64,000 bases of DNA from positions 6,376,001 through 6,440,000 of the forward strand of contig NZ_JAUSYQ010000002.1 of the NCBI RefSeq assembly GCF_030816965.1, written 5' to 3'. Below, one piece after another: positions 1 through 7,614 of the stretch. The translations under genes and the position numbers were made by a program. The stretch's first letter is position 1; each line of letters starts with the position of its first letter. Below the pieces are notes generated by a model. The model was not told the origin of the DNA and ran no database searches. It was given only the letters and a program-made list of their open reading frames with translations. The stretch comes from Streptomyces canus. Its GTDB lineage: Bacteria > Actinomycetota > Actinomycetes > Streptomycetales > Streptomycetaceae.

Positions 1-2
1 TC

Positions 3-1067
3 GCGCGCGGCACGTACATCTTCCCGCCGAAGCCCTCGCTGCGCCTGATCGCCGACATCTTCAAGTACTGCCAGGCCGAGATCCCCCGGTGGAACACGAT
101 CTCGATCTCCGGCTACCACATGGCGGAGGCGGGTGCCTCGCCCGCGCAGGAGATCGCGTTCACGCTGGCGGACGGCATCGAGTACGTGCGCACGGCGGTC
201 GCGGCCGGCATGGACGTCGACGACTTCGCCCCCCGCCTGTCGTTCTTCTTCGTCGCGCGGACGACGATCCTGGAGGAGGTCGCCAAGTTCCGTGCGGCCA
301 GGCGCATCTGGGCGAGGGTGATGCGGGACGAGTTCGGCGCGAGGAACCCGAAGTCGCTGATGCTCCGCTTCCACACGCAGACGGCCGGCGTCCAGCTGAC
401 GGCCCAGCAGCCGGAGGTCAACCTGGTCCGGGTGGCCGTCCAGGGCCTCGCCGCCGTCCTCGGCGGCACCCAGTCCCTGCACACCAACTCCTACGACGAG
501 GCCATCGCCCTCCCGACCGACAAGTCCGCCCGCCTGGCCCTGCGCACCCAGCAGGTGCTGGCCTACGAGACCGACGTGACGGCGACGGTCGACCCGTTCG
601 CGGGCTCGTACGTGATCGAGAAGATGACGGACGACCTCGAGACGGCCGCTCTGGACCTGATGCGGAAGGTCGAGGACCTCGGCGGCGCGGTCGCCGCCAT
701 CGAGCACGGCTTCCAGAAGAACGAGATCGAGCACAACGCCTACCGCATCGCCCAGGAGACCGACGCCGGCGAACGGGTGGTCGTGGGTGTCAACCGCTTC
801 CGGCTCGATGAGGAGGAGCCGTACGAGCCCCTTCGCGTCGACCCCGCCATCGAGGCCCAGCAGGCGGAGCGGCTGGCCCGGCTCCGTGCCGAGCGCGACC
901 GGTCCGCGGTGGACTCGGCCCTCGCCGCCCTGAAGAAGGCCGCCGAGGGCGAGGACAACGTCCTCTACCCGATGAAGGACGCGCTCAAGGCCCGCGCGAC
1001 GGTGGGCGAGGTGTGCAACGCGCTGCGCGAGGTGTGGGGCACCCATGTCCCGTCCGACGCGTTCTGA
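3..1067 (+). CDS. Acyl-CoA (methylmalonyl-CoA type) mutase large subunit, 5' truncated by window edge
   Basis: The frame is open from base 3 to TGA at 1065-1067 (354 residues), so the N-terminus lies left of the window. It has the substrate-barrel sequence of B12-dependent acyl-CoA mutases, for example FHTQTAGVQLTAQQP and LHTNSYDEAIALPTDKSA. The protein ends after THVPSDAF with no cobalamin-binding domain, as in split mutases of the isobutyryl-CoA mutase type, where a separate small subunit carries B12. It interconverts branched and linear acyl-CoA esters by a radical mechanism in the cytoplasm. Exact substrate specificity cannot be read because the N-terminal part is missing. An exporter gene follows 17 bases later on the same strand. 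Confidence 0.9.
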   Translation, partial: ARGTYIFPPKPSLRLIADIFKYCQAEIPRWNTISISGYHMAEAGASPAQEIAFTLADGIEYVRTAVAAGMDVDDFAPRLSFFFVARTTILEEVAKFRAARRIWARVMRDEFGARNPKSLMLRFHTQTAGVQLTAQQPEVNLVRVAVQGLAAVLGGTQSLHTNSYDEAIALPTDKSARLALRTQQVLAYETDVTATVDPFAGSYVIEKMTDDLETAALDLMRKVEDLGGAVAAIEHGFQKNEIEHNAYRIAQETDAGERVVVGVNRFRLDEEEPYEPLRVDPAIEAQQAERLARLRAERDRSAVDSALAALKKAAEGEDNVLYPMKDALKARATVGEVCNALREVWGTHVPSDAF

Positions 1068-1084
1068 GTGCGACACTCGATCCC

Positions 1085-1735
1085 ATGTTCGGAGTCATAG
1101 ACCTTCCCACCTATCTGGTGGGCCTCATCCTGATCATCCTGCTGCCCGGGCCCAACTCGCTGTACGTCGTCTCCGTCGCCGCGCGGCGGGGCGTGCGGGC
1201 CGGGTACACGGCGGCGGCGGGCGTCTGGTGCGGGGACGCCGTGCTGATGACCCTGTCCGCGGCCGGGGTCGCCTCGCTGCTCCAGGCCAACGCCGTGCTG
1301 TTCGGGATCGTGAAGTACGCGGGGGCCGGATATCTGACCTGGCTCGCGGTGGGCATGCTGCGGGCCGCGTGGGGGATGTGGCGGACCCGGCGGGAGCAGG
1401 CCGCCGAGGAGGCTCCCGTCGCCGGGGCCGGTGACGAACGGCCGTACCGCAGGGCCCTCGTGATCAGTCTGTTCAACCCCAAGGCGATCCTGTTCTTCGT
1501 CGCCTTCTTCGTGCAGTTCGTGGATCCGGGCTACGCGTATCCGGCGATCTCGTTCGTCGTCCTGGGAGCCTTCGCCCAGCTGGCCAGCTTCCTGTACCTC
1601 ACCGCGCTGATCTTCGGCGGGACGAGGCTGGCGGATGCCTTCCGGCGCCGGCGGCGGTTGTCGGCGGGGGCGACTTCGGCGGCGGGGGCGCTGTTCCTCG
1701 GGTTCGCGGTGAAGTTGTCGTTCGCTAGCGCGTGA
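1085..1735 (+). CDS. leuE: LysE/RhtB family amino-acid exporter, LeuE-like
   Basis: A 216-residue integral membrane protein of about six hydrophobic segments. The N-terminus, MFGVIDLPTYLVGLILIILL followed by PGPNSLYVVSVAARRG, carries the family signature PGPN and is very like leucine exporter LeuE (about 212 residues). The ATG at 1085 fits that family start; the upstream in-frame codons look non-coding. The likely role is proton-driven efflux of leucine or similar neutral amino acids across the cytoplasmic membrane. It ends convergently with the monooxygenase, overlapping it by 11 bases. Family assignment is firm; the substrate is inferred. Confidence 0.85.
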   Translation: MFGVIDLPTYLVGLILIILLPGPNSLYVVSVAARRGVRAGYTAAAGVWCGDAVLMTLSAAGVASLLQANAVLFGIVKYAGAGYLTWLAVGMLRAAWGMWRTRREQAAEEAPVAGAGDERPYRRALVISLFNPKAILFFVAFFVQFVDPGYAYPAISFVVLGAFAQLASFLYLTALIFGGTRLADAFRRRRRLSAGATSAAGALFLGFAVKLSFASA

Positions 1736-3122
1736 CCCTGCGGCCGGCATAACTCACCAGCGTCGAGGCGTCCTCGCCCGCCCAGCCCACATAGCCGTCC
1801 GGACGCACCAGGAACAGTCCCTTCCCGTACGACGGCTGCTCCTCGCCGGTGACGACACGCACGGACTCCGGCAGCTCCGGTGCCTCCACGCCCACCGCCA
1901 CCAGCGTCCAGTGCGGGCCCCGGAACACGTCGAAGAGGCGGACGTCGCCCAGCTTGCCGTCGGGGGCGCGATCGCCCGCGCGCAGCCCGCTCGGAGCCGT
2001 GCGCGTCTCTTTTGTCAGGGACGAGTCCCGGTATCCGAGGCCCAGTTGGCGGGTCGCCTCGCCGCGGCGGACCTCGCCCCGGTGCACGCCCGTCGAGATG
2101 CCGAGCATGTGCGCGGCGATGGGCCGGCGTTCCTCCTCGTAGGTGTCCAGGAGGGCGGCCGGGGCACCGCCCCGCAGCACCGCGCCCAGCTTCCAGCCCA
2201 GGTTGTACGCGTCCTGGACGCTCGTGTTCAGGCCCTGGCCGCCCGCGGGGGAGTGGACGTGGGCCGCGTCACCGGCGAGGAAGATCCGGCCGCAGCGGAA
2301 GCTGTCCGCGAGGGCCGCGCGGGGCCGGAAGTCGGAGGCCCAGCGGACCTCGGTCACCGACTCGGCGGCCAGGTGGGAGCGGGCCGCGACGACCGCGCGG
2401 ACGGCGTCGAGGGACAGGTCCACCGCCGTGCCCTCCGGGAACTGGGCCACGACCTGGAAGTCCTCGGTGCCGGCGAGCGGGCAGATCGCGAGGTAGCCGC
2501 TCTCGCCGCGCGGCGGGAAGACGTGCCAGTTGTCCCGGTCAAGCCCGGTGATGCGGACGTCCGCGACGAGGAGCGGGTTCGGGTCGACCGTCTCGCCGGT
2601 CATGCCGATGCCGAGCGTCCGGCGGACGACGGAGCGCCCGCCGTCGGCGGCGACCACGTACCGGGCGCGGACGTCCTCTCCCGCCGCGAAGCGCACGGTC
2701 ACCCCGTCCGCGTCCTGCTCGACCCCCACGACCTCCCGGCCGAAGGACACCCGCCCGCCCAGCTCCTCCAGCCGTGCGAACAGCACTTCCTGGGTGCGCC
2801 ACTGCGGCACCATCCAGGGCGCGTTGTACGGCGAGTCCTCCGTCGCCTCAGCCGGGTCGAACATCCGGTGCTCGCCGACCCGCTCACCGTCCTGCCAGAC
2901 CATGCCGACCGGGTAGGTCCCGCCGACCGCGAGGATCGCGTCGAGCACGCCGAGGTCGTCGAAGACCTCCAGTGTGCGCGGCTGGAGGCCCTTGCCGCGT
3001 GAGCCCGGGAACAGCCGGTCCGCCTTCTCCACGACCAGCGCGTCCACGCCCCGCCGGGCGAGGTCGATGCCGAGGGCGAGCCCCGTGGGGCCGGCGCCGA
3101 CGACCAGTACGTCCGTGTTCAT
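1725..3122 (-). CDS. FAD-dependent aromatic monooxygenase (PheA/TfdB/Rox class)
   Basis: A 465-residue class A flavoprotein monooxygenase. It has the FAD-binding GAGPTG at residues 9-14, the DG motif at 160-161 (ADGGRSVVRR) and the GD motif at 284-285 (GRIFLAGDAAHVHSPAGGQG). A thioredoxin-like C-terminal extension is present, as in rifampicin or tetracycline hydroxylases and phenol hydroxylases. The start at 3122 is chosen because AAGGAG lies 6 bases upstream; an in-frame ATG at 3128 is possible. It is divergent from a TetR regulator, and the shared gap holds two identical palindromes, so the enzyme is probably derepressed by an aromatic ligand. It hydroxylates an aromatic substrate using NAD(P)H and O2; the substrate is unknown, and a drug-inactivating role is only one option. 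Confidence 0.85.
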   Translation of the reverse strand: MNTDVLVVGAGPTGLALGIDLARRGVDALVVEKADRLFPGSRGKGLQPRTLEVFDDLGVLDAILAVGGTYPVGMVWQDGERVGEHRMFDPAEATEDSPYNAPWMVPQWRTQEVLFARLEELGGRVSFGREVVGVEQDADGVTVRFAAGEDVRARYVVAADGGRSVVRRTLGIGMTGETVDPNPLLVADVRITGLDRDNWHVFPPRGESGYLAICPLAGTEDFQVVAQFPEGTAVDLSLDAVRAVVAARSHLAAESVTEVRWASDFRPRAALADSFRCGRIFLAGDAAHVHSPAGGQGLNTSVQDAYNLGWKLGAVLRGGAPAALLDTYEEERRPIAAHMLGISTGVHRGEVRRGEATRQLGLGYRDSSLTKETRTAPSGLRAGDRAPDGKLGDVRLFDVFRGPHWTLVAVGVEAPELPESVRVVTGEEQPSYGKGLFLVRPDGYVGWAGEDASTLVSYAGRRVTR

Positions 3123-3131
3123 ACCCATCTC

Positions 3132-3183
3132 CTTAACGCTGTTAAGTGCCGCTGACGTCGAGAGTGCCCTTAACGCTGTTAAG
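3132..3183. promoter_or_regulatory. Two identical TetR-type operator palindromes
   Basis: CTTAACGCTGTTAAG occurs exactly twice in the divergent gap, at 3132-3146 and 3169-3183. Each copy is a perfect 6+6 inverted repeat around a GCT spacer, and the copies are 37 bases apart. One copy lies just upstream of the monooxygenase Shine-Dalgarno sequence; the other ends 9 bases before the tetR GTG. This placement suggests autoregulation and repression of the monooxygenase. Binding by the adjacent TetR protein is inferred. Confidence 0.8.
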
Positions 3184-3192
3184 CTGTCAAGC

Positions 3193-3870
3193 GTGAGTAC
3201 GGAGAAACGCCCGCCCCTGGACCGCGCCCGGGTCGCCGACACCGCCCTGAAGCTCCTGAACGAGGTGGGCCTCGACGGCCTCACCCTGCGGGCCATCGCC
3301 AAGGAACTCGACGTCAAGGCCCCCGCCCTGTACTGGCACTTCAAGGACAAGCAGGCGCTGCTCGACGAAATGGCGACGGAGATGTTCCGCCGGATGGTCG
3401 CCGGGACCGCACTCGACCCCTCCGACACCTGGCGGGAGCGACTCCTCAAGTCCAACCGCGGACTGCGCACCGCCCTGCTCGGCTACCGCGACGGCGCCAA
3501 GGTCTACAGCGGCTCACGCTTCACGGGCCTGGTCCACGTCGAGCAGATGGAGGAGACCCTCCGCCTCTTCACGGCCGCCGGCTTCACCCTCGCCCAGGCG
3601 GTCCGGGCCACGTCGACGTCGTACCTCTACACCCTCGGATTCGTCACCGAGGAGCAGGGCGTGGAGCCACTGCCCGGCGAGCGCCGCGAAGGCTTCGACG
3701 TGGCGGAACGCGCCCGCCTGATGGCCGGCTTCCCGTTGTCGGCGGCGGCGGGCGCGGAGATCTTCCAGGACTTCGAGCGGCATTACGAGGAGGGGCTGGC
3801 CCTGGTGCTGGCGGGAATCGAGAAGCAGTACCGGCCTACCGGGCCCGCACCTTCCGCACCGCGCGCGTGA
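3193..3870 (+). CDS. TetR family transcriptional repressor (TetR_C class)
   Basis: A 225-residue regulator with an N-terminal helix-turn-helix (GLTLRAIAKELDVKAPALYW, then HFKDKQALLDEMA, about residues 30-65). Its C-terminal ligand domain resembles the tetracycline-repressor class more than QacR. The GTG at 3193 is used because it directly follows the palindrome at 3169-3183 and the protein begins in the usual STEKRPPLDR manner; earlier in-frame ATGs would run back through the divergent monooxygenase. It likely represses itself and the monooxygenase. Its 3' end overlaps the convergent methyltransferase gene by 35 bases. Confidence 0.88.
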   Translation: MSTEKRPPLDRARVADTALKLLNEVGLDGLTLRAIAKELDVKAPALYWHFKDKQALLDEMATEMFRRMVAGTALDPSDTWRERLLKSNRGLRTALLGYRDGAKVYSGSRFTGLVHVEQMEETLRLFTAAGFTLAQAVRATSTSYLYTLGFVTEEQGVEPLPGERREGFDVAERARLMAGFPLSAAAGAEIFQDFERHYEEGLALVLAGIEKQYRPTGPAPSAPRA

Positions 3871-4708
3871 CCACGGGCGGCAACAGGTCCACGGCGATCC
3901 GCCGGGCCGGAGACCGGCGTGGCTTCGGAGTGGGGACGGGCGCGGCCGCCGGCGCGACATAGTGCCGGGAGCGAGGGAACGGCGGCGCCTGCATCTTCTG
4001 CGCCCGCGCCCGCACCAGACGGTGACCGGCCGCCTCCTGCACGCTCAGCCCGACGTCCGCGCGCTCCCGGAGCATGGCCAGCAACTCCTCCTGCACCGGC
4101 TCGGGGTCCCCCCATGTGCCGTACAGCTTCTGCGTGCTGAGGCAGATCGGCCGCAGCCCGCGGTTCAGCACGGCCTCCCACACGGCGACGGAGACACCGG
4201 GGGTGTGCTCGGAGCGGAAGTCGTCCAGGACGACCAGCCCGTCCGGCAGCAGGATCTCGCGCGCCGCGCCGATGTCGTCGCGCACATGCTCGTACAGATG
4301 CGAGGCGTCGATGTGGACGAAGCGGCAGGTGCCCGCCTTCACCTCGCCGGAGATGACCGAGGTGGGGGCCTCGATCACCCTCGGCAGGGTGTCGTGGAAG
4401 GAGAGGTAGTTGCGCTCGAAGGTCTCGCGGGTGAGGGAGGCGTACGACTTGGAGGTCTCCGCGCGGTTCGCGCCGTCGGGGGCCTCGCCGCCGAACAGGT
4501 CGCAGACGGTGAACGCCTCGCCCGGGCGCAGATGGTGCCCGAGCAGGATCGCGCTCTTGCCCATGTAGACGCCGAGTTCGAGGAGATCTCCGGCGAGCTG
4601 CTGTTTCTCCAGGAACCAGGTGAACAGCAGCTGGTCGAGCGGCGGGAACCAGCCCGGGACGTCCTTCAGTTCACCGGGGAGCGCGGGAGTCTGCTGTGAG
4701 TCGACCAT
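3836..4708 (-). CDS. SAM-dependent O-methyltransferase, TylF/macrocin class
   Basis: A 290-residue class I methyltransferase. Motif I LLELGVYMGKSA lies at residues 42-53. The acidic metal-binding style segment VHIDASHLYEHVRDDI includes D134 and H137, followed by GLVVLDDF, as in TylF-like sugar O-methyltransferases. The C-terminal 40 residues are basic and Pro-rich and may interact with membrane or glycan. The ATG at 4708 has no good Shine-Dalgarno sequence, so the start is tentative. It lies at the left edge of the nonulosonic-acid glycan cluster, so it probably methylates a sugar in that polymer. That role is inferred from context. Confidence 0.78.
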   Translation of the reverse strand: MVDSQQTPALPGELKDVPGWFPPLDQLLFTWFLEKQQLAGDLLELGVYMGKSAILLGHHLRPGEAFTVCDLFGGEAPDGANRAETSKSYASLTRETFERNYLSFHDTLPRVIEAPTSVISGEVKAGTCRFVHIDASHLYEHVRDDIGAAREILLPDGLVVLDDFRSEHTPGVSVAVWEAVLNRGLRPICLSTQKLYGTWGDPEPVQEELLAMLRERADVGLSVQEAAGHRLVRARAQKMQAPPFPRSRHYVAPAAAPVPTPKPRRSPARRIAVDLLPPVVTRAVRKVRAR

Positions 4709-4773
4709 GAGACATGCTTGCTCGCCCACGTCCGGCCCAACTGGCGGCCCGTTGAACGTCCGGTGAACAGATG

Positions 4774-5919
4774 TCAGAGCCGGCGGGCCAGCGCCGAGCG
4801 CAGGCGTGGGGTCAGTGGTTTCTCGACGTAGCGGTTCATCAGCCAGGCCAGCAGCAGCATCCCCGCGATCGTCAGCGCGAAGGTCCCGGCCGCGGGCACG
4901 CCGAGGCGGACGTGCAGCTCGTGCACGACCACCCAGCCCAGGTGCTCGTGCACCAGGTAGAAGGGGTACGTCAGCGCCCCGGCCACCGTCAGCCAGCGCC
5001 AGTTCGCCCAGCTCAGCCAGCCCAGCGCGATGGCCGCGACGGCGAGGAAGCCGAAGGCCACCACCAGCACGATGCCCAGCGTGGTGCGGTGGGCGAAGGC
5101 GTTCGGGTCGGACGCGTTCCACAGCGAACGGACCGCGTAGTGCTGCCCGATCAGGAAGCTGACCGCGACGATGCCCCACGCGTACACGTCCCGCCGGTCG
5201 CGGTGGACGAGGTAGAGGCCGACACCGCCGATGAAGAAGGGGGCGTACTCGGGCATGAACACCACGTCGAGCAGCGGCTGGTGCGCGGCCTGTGTGATCG
5301 CCGCCGCCAGCGTCCAGCCCGCGCAGAACATGATCACCCGGCGCCGGGAGGCCCCGGGCAGGACCACGCACAGCGCGAACAGCGCGTAGAAGCGGACCTC
5401 CGCCCACAGCGTCCAGCACACCCCGAGCACCCGGTCCACGCCCAGCGGCTGCTGAAGCATGGTCAGGTTCACCAGGACATCGCTGGGCGACAGCGCCTCG
5501 TAGGCGACCACCGGCAGCGCGAACACCGCGGTGACCAGCAGAACGGCGAACCAGTACGCGGGCAGGAGCCGGGAGGCGCGGGAGGCGAAGAACGACTTCA
5601 GGGTCCGCCCCCAGCCGCTCATGCAGATCACGAATCCGCTGATCACGAAAAAGACCTGGACGCCGAGGCAGCCGTAGGAGAAATACGTGTGCAGCGTGGG
5701 GAACTGCTGTTGTGCGGAACTTCCCCAGGCCTTGGTGATCTCGCCGCCCCGGCCGCCGTAGTGGTACGCCGCCACCATGAGCGCGGCCACCAGCCGCAGT
5801 CCGTCCAGGGCCCGCAGCCGGGTCTCACGGGGGCGTGGTGCGGGCGGCGGCCCTACCGGTTGCGGCCCTTCCGGCCGCCGGGGCAGGTCGGCCGCCGGCC
5901 GGACGGTCATGCTGGTCAC
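4774..5919 (-). CDS. Acyltransferase 3 family membrane O-acyltransferase
   Basis: A 381-residue polytopic protein of the acyltransferase 3 family. The N-terminal signature LRALDGLRLVAALMVAAYHY contains the conserved Arg/His region, and about ten hydrophobic segments follow. A GTG at 5919 is preferred because AAGGGG lies 6 bases upstream; the in-frame ATG at 5910 lacks that spacing. Members acetylate sugars of surface polysaccharides, peptidoglycan or antibiotics using cytoplasmic acyl-CoA. Next to the glycan genes it is likely to O-acetylate the nonulosonic-acid polymer. The tail after the last helix is short and basic. About 230 bases of divergent promoter region separate it from the GT29 gene. 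Confidence 0.85.
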   Translation of the reverse strand: MTSMTVRPAADLPRRPEGPQPVGPPPAPRPRETRLRALDGLRLVAALMVAAYHYGGRGGEITKAWGSSAQQQFPTLHTYFSYGCLGVQVFFVISGFVICMSGWGRTLKSFFASRASRLLPAYWFAVLLVTAVFALPVVAYEALSPSDVLVNLTMLQQPLGVDRVLGVCWTLWAEVRFYALFALCVVLPGASRRRVIMFCAGWTLAAAITQAAHQPLLDVVFMPEYAPFFIGGVGLYLVHRDRRDVYAWGIVAVSFLIGQHYAVRSLWNASDPNAFAHRTTLGIVLVVAFGFLAVAAIALGWLSWANWRWLTVAGALTYPFYLVHEHLGWVVVHELHVRLGVPAAGTFALTIAGMLLLAWLMNRYVEKPLTPRLRSALARRL

Positions 5920-6150
5920 GGAAATCCCCTTCGCAAGCTCTGCGGAGCCTATGGCACTCCTTTGGATGCGCCCCAGCACGTTAGTCCGAATCACGGCGAT
6001 GTCTTACTCATCGGGCCAACCATTGGCCGCCTGGTCCCGGTGAGTTCACCTGTATGTCGTTTTGGCTTTCTAAGTTCGCCCAGAATCCCCCCACGTCGCA
6101 GTAAACCCGTGAACTTGTCTTTGCTTTGGCAAGAAAACAACAGGAGTGCC
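5920..6150. promoter_or_regulatory. Divergent promoter region between acyltransferase and GT29 operon
   Basis: This 231-base gap holds no convincing gene. It is AT-richer than its surroundings, consistent with back-to-back promoters for the leftward acyltransferase and the rightward glycosyltransferase operon. CAGGAG at 6141-6146 is the Shine-Dalgarno sequence for the ATG at 6151. No clear operator was found. Confidence 0.45.
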
Positions 6151-7614
6151 ATGACGACGGTCCAGAAGAGGCGTGCACGCGCGCGTGGAGGGGAGCTGGA
6201 CGAGTGCCTGCGCGCCTGCGCGGCGCACAGCGGCAAGGTCGTCGGCAGTGTCGACCGGCGCCGCGTCGAACTCGGCGAACAGCTGCGCAAGCTGCTTGTC
6301 GTGTGGGGGACGACCGCCACCGCGGCCCCCGCGACGCCCGCCCCGTCCGGTGCGACGGCCCTGCTCAAGCGGGCCGTCAAGGGCGCCCCGAGCCCCACCG
6401 CCGGCATCCCCGCCGAACTGCTCGACGCCTTGCTCGCCGTCGCCAACAAGGCCCTGGAGTGCGGTTACGACGACGAGCTGAACCTCGCCCTGATCATCAG
6501 CGACACCGTCCTCGCCCAGCGCAAGAACTCCCGCGCCGGCTGGCGGCTGCGCGCCCGGCTCCTGGAGGCGCTCGGTGAGGAGGCCGAGGCCCTGGAGGCC
6601 TACGAGCGCTATCTCGCCCTCACCGACGACGACGGTTTCGGCGTCCGCGCCCGGATCGCGGGCCTGCGCATCGCGGGGGAGAAGGAGCGCGCGCTCCTCG
6701 ACCTCCTGAAGCGCCAGGTCCCCGGAGCCCGCGCGTTCGCCGCCCGCCCTGCCACCGACGTGTGGGCCGAGGGCCTCGCCGCGCATGCCGTCGGCGACTG
6801 GGCCGAGGCCGAGCCCCGGCTCGTGGGAGCGCTCCTCTCGCTGACCGACGAGAGCGCCCCCGTGCAGGAACGCCAGGAACTGCTCAGCCAGTACCTCGAC
6901 CTGCGCTCCGCCGAGGACACCGACCTCGCCGCGCTCACCCAGGCCGTGGCGCTCTACGCCGAGCAGCGCCGCAACCGCATGCGCGGTCCGGTCACCGACC
7001 CGACCGTGGGCGGCGTGCAGTGGATCACCCTGGGCGAGTTCCGCAACCAGATCGCCGGAAAGTCGATCTGCCTGATCGCCAACTCCGGTCGGGTGGGCGC
7101 CAGTTCGATGGGCGCCGAGATCGACGCGTACGACCTCGTCGTCCGCTTCAACTCGTACCGGATCGACCCGAAGCACACCGGCAGCAGGACCGACATCCAC
7201 GCCACGATCCACAAGCACGGCTTCAACTGGGACCAGCACGTCACCACCCGGCTCGTCTTCGGCGGGGTCTCCGGCGACTGGAAGTACTCGCTGCGCAACC
7301 GCCTGGTGCCCGGCGCCCAGACCTACCTCGGCGACGAGTCGCTGCGCTGGCCCGTGCGCAACATCGGCAAGGTCTCCACCGACGTCTGGTCCGGCATCCC
7401 GACCACCGGCTTCAACATGCTCTACCTGCTGGACTTCCTCGACGTCAGCCCGAAGCTCGACCTGATCGGCTTCGACTTCTACGAGAGCGGCCCCTACCGC
7501 GTCCAGGAAGCGATGAAGCTCGCCATCACCTCCGTGCACGAGTACACCAGCGAGAAGGCATGGGTCATGGAGCGGGCCCAGAGCGCGACCGACATGAGGA
7601 TATCCCTGCGATGA
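6151..7614 (+). CDS. TPR-like protein with GT29 sialyltransferase-like domain
   Basis: A 487-residue protein. Residues about 80-270 look like helical TPR repeats. The C-terminal half matches CAZy family GT29: L motif around C307 (SICLIANSGRVGASSMGAEI, then DAYDLVVRFN), S motif at about P417 (GIPTTGFNMLYLLDFL) and the VS motif HEYTSE (H463 to E468, HxxxxE). GT29 enzymes use CMP-sialic acid as donor, and the cluster encodes CMP-nonulosonate synthesis. A role adding a Kdn-like sugar is therefore plausible. The ATG at 6151 is supported by CAGGAG. Its stop overlaps the next start in ATGA, so the two genes are translationally coupled. No signal peptide is seen, so it probably acts in the cytoplasm. 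Confidence 0.82.
   Translation: MTTVQKRRARARGGELDECLRACAAHSGKVVGSVDRRRVELGEQLRKLLVVWGTTATAAPATPAPSGATALLKRAVKGAPSPTAGIPAELLDALLAVANKALECGYDDELNLALIISDTVLAQRKNSRAGWRLRARLLEALGEEAEALEAYERYLALTDDDGFGVRARIAGLRIAGEKERALLDLLKRQVPGARAFAARPATDVWAEGLAAHAVGDWAEAEPRLVGALLSLTDESAPVQERQELLSQYLDLRSAEDTDLAALTQAVALYAEQRRNRMRGPVTDPTVGGVQWITLGEFRNQIAGKSICLIANSGRVGASSMGAEIDAYDLVVRFNSYRIDPKHTGSRTDIHATIHKHGFNWDQHVTTRLVFGGVSGDWKYSLRNRLVPGAQTYLGDESLRWPVRNIGKVSTDVWSGIPTTGFNMLYLLDFLDVSPKLDLIGFDFYESGPYRVQEAMKLAITSVHEYTSEKAWVMERAQSATDMRISLR

Noticed and set aside
4771..7614. 947-residue open frame beginning inside the acyltransferase gene
   Set aside because: Only the part from 6151 has domain content (GT29). The earlier part is antisense to the acyltransferase and is composition-driven.
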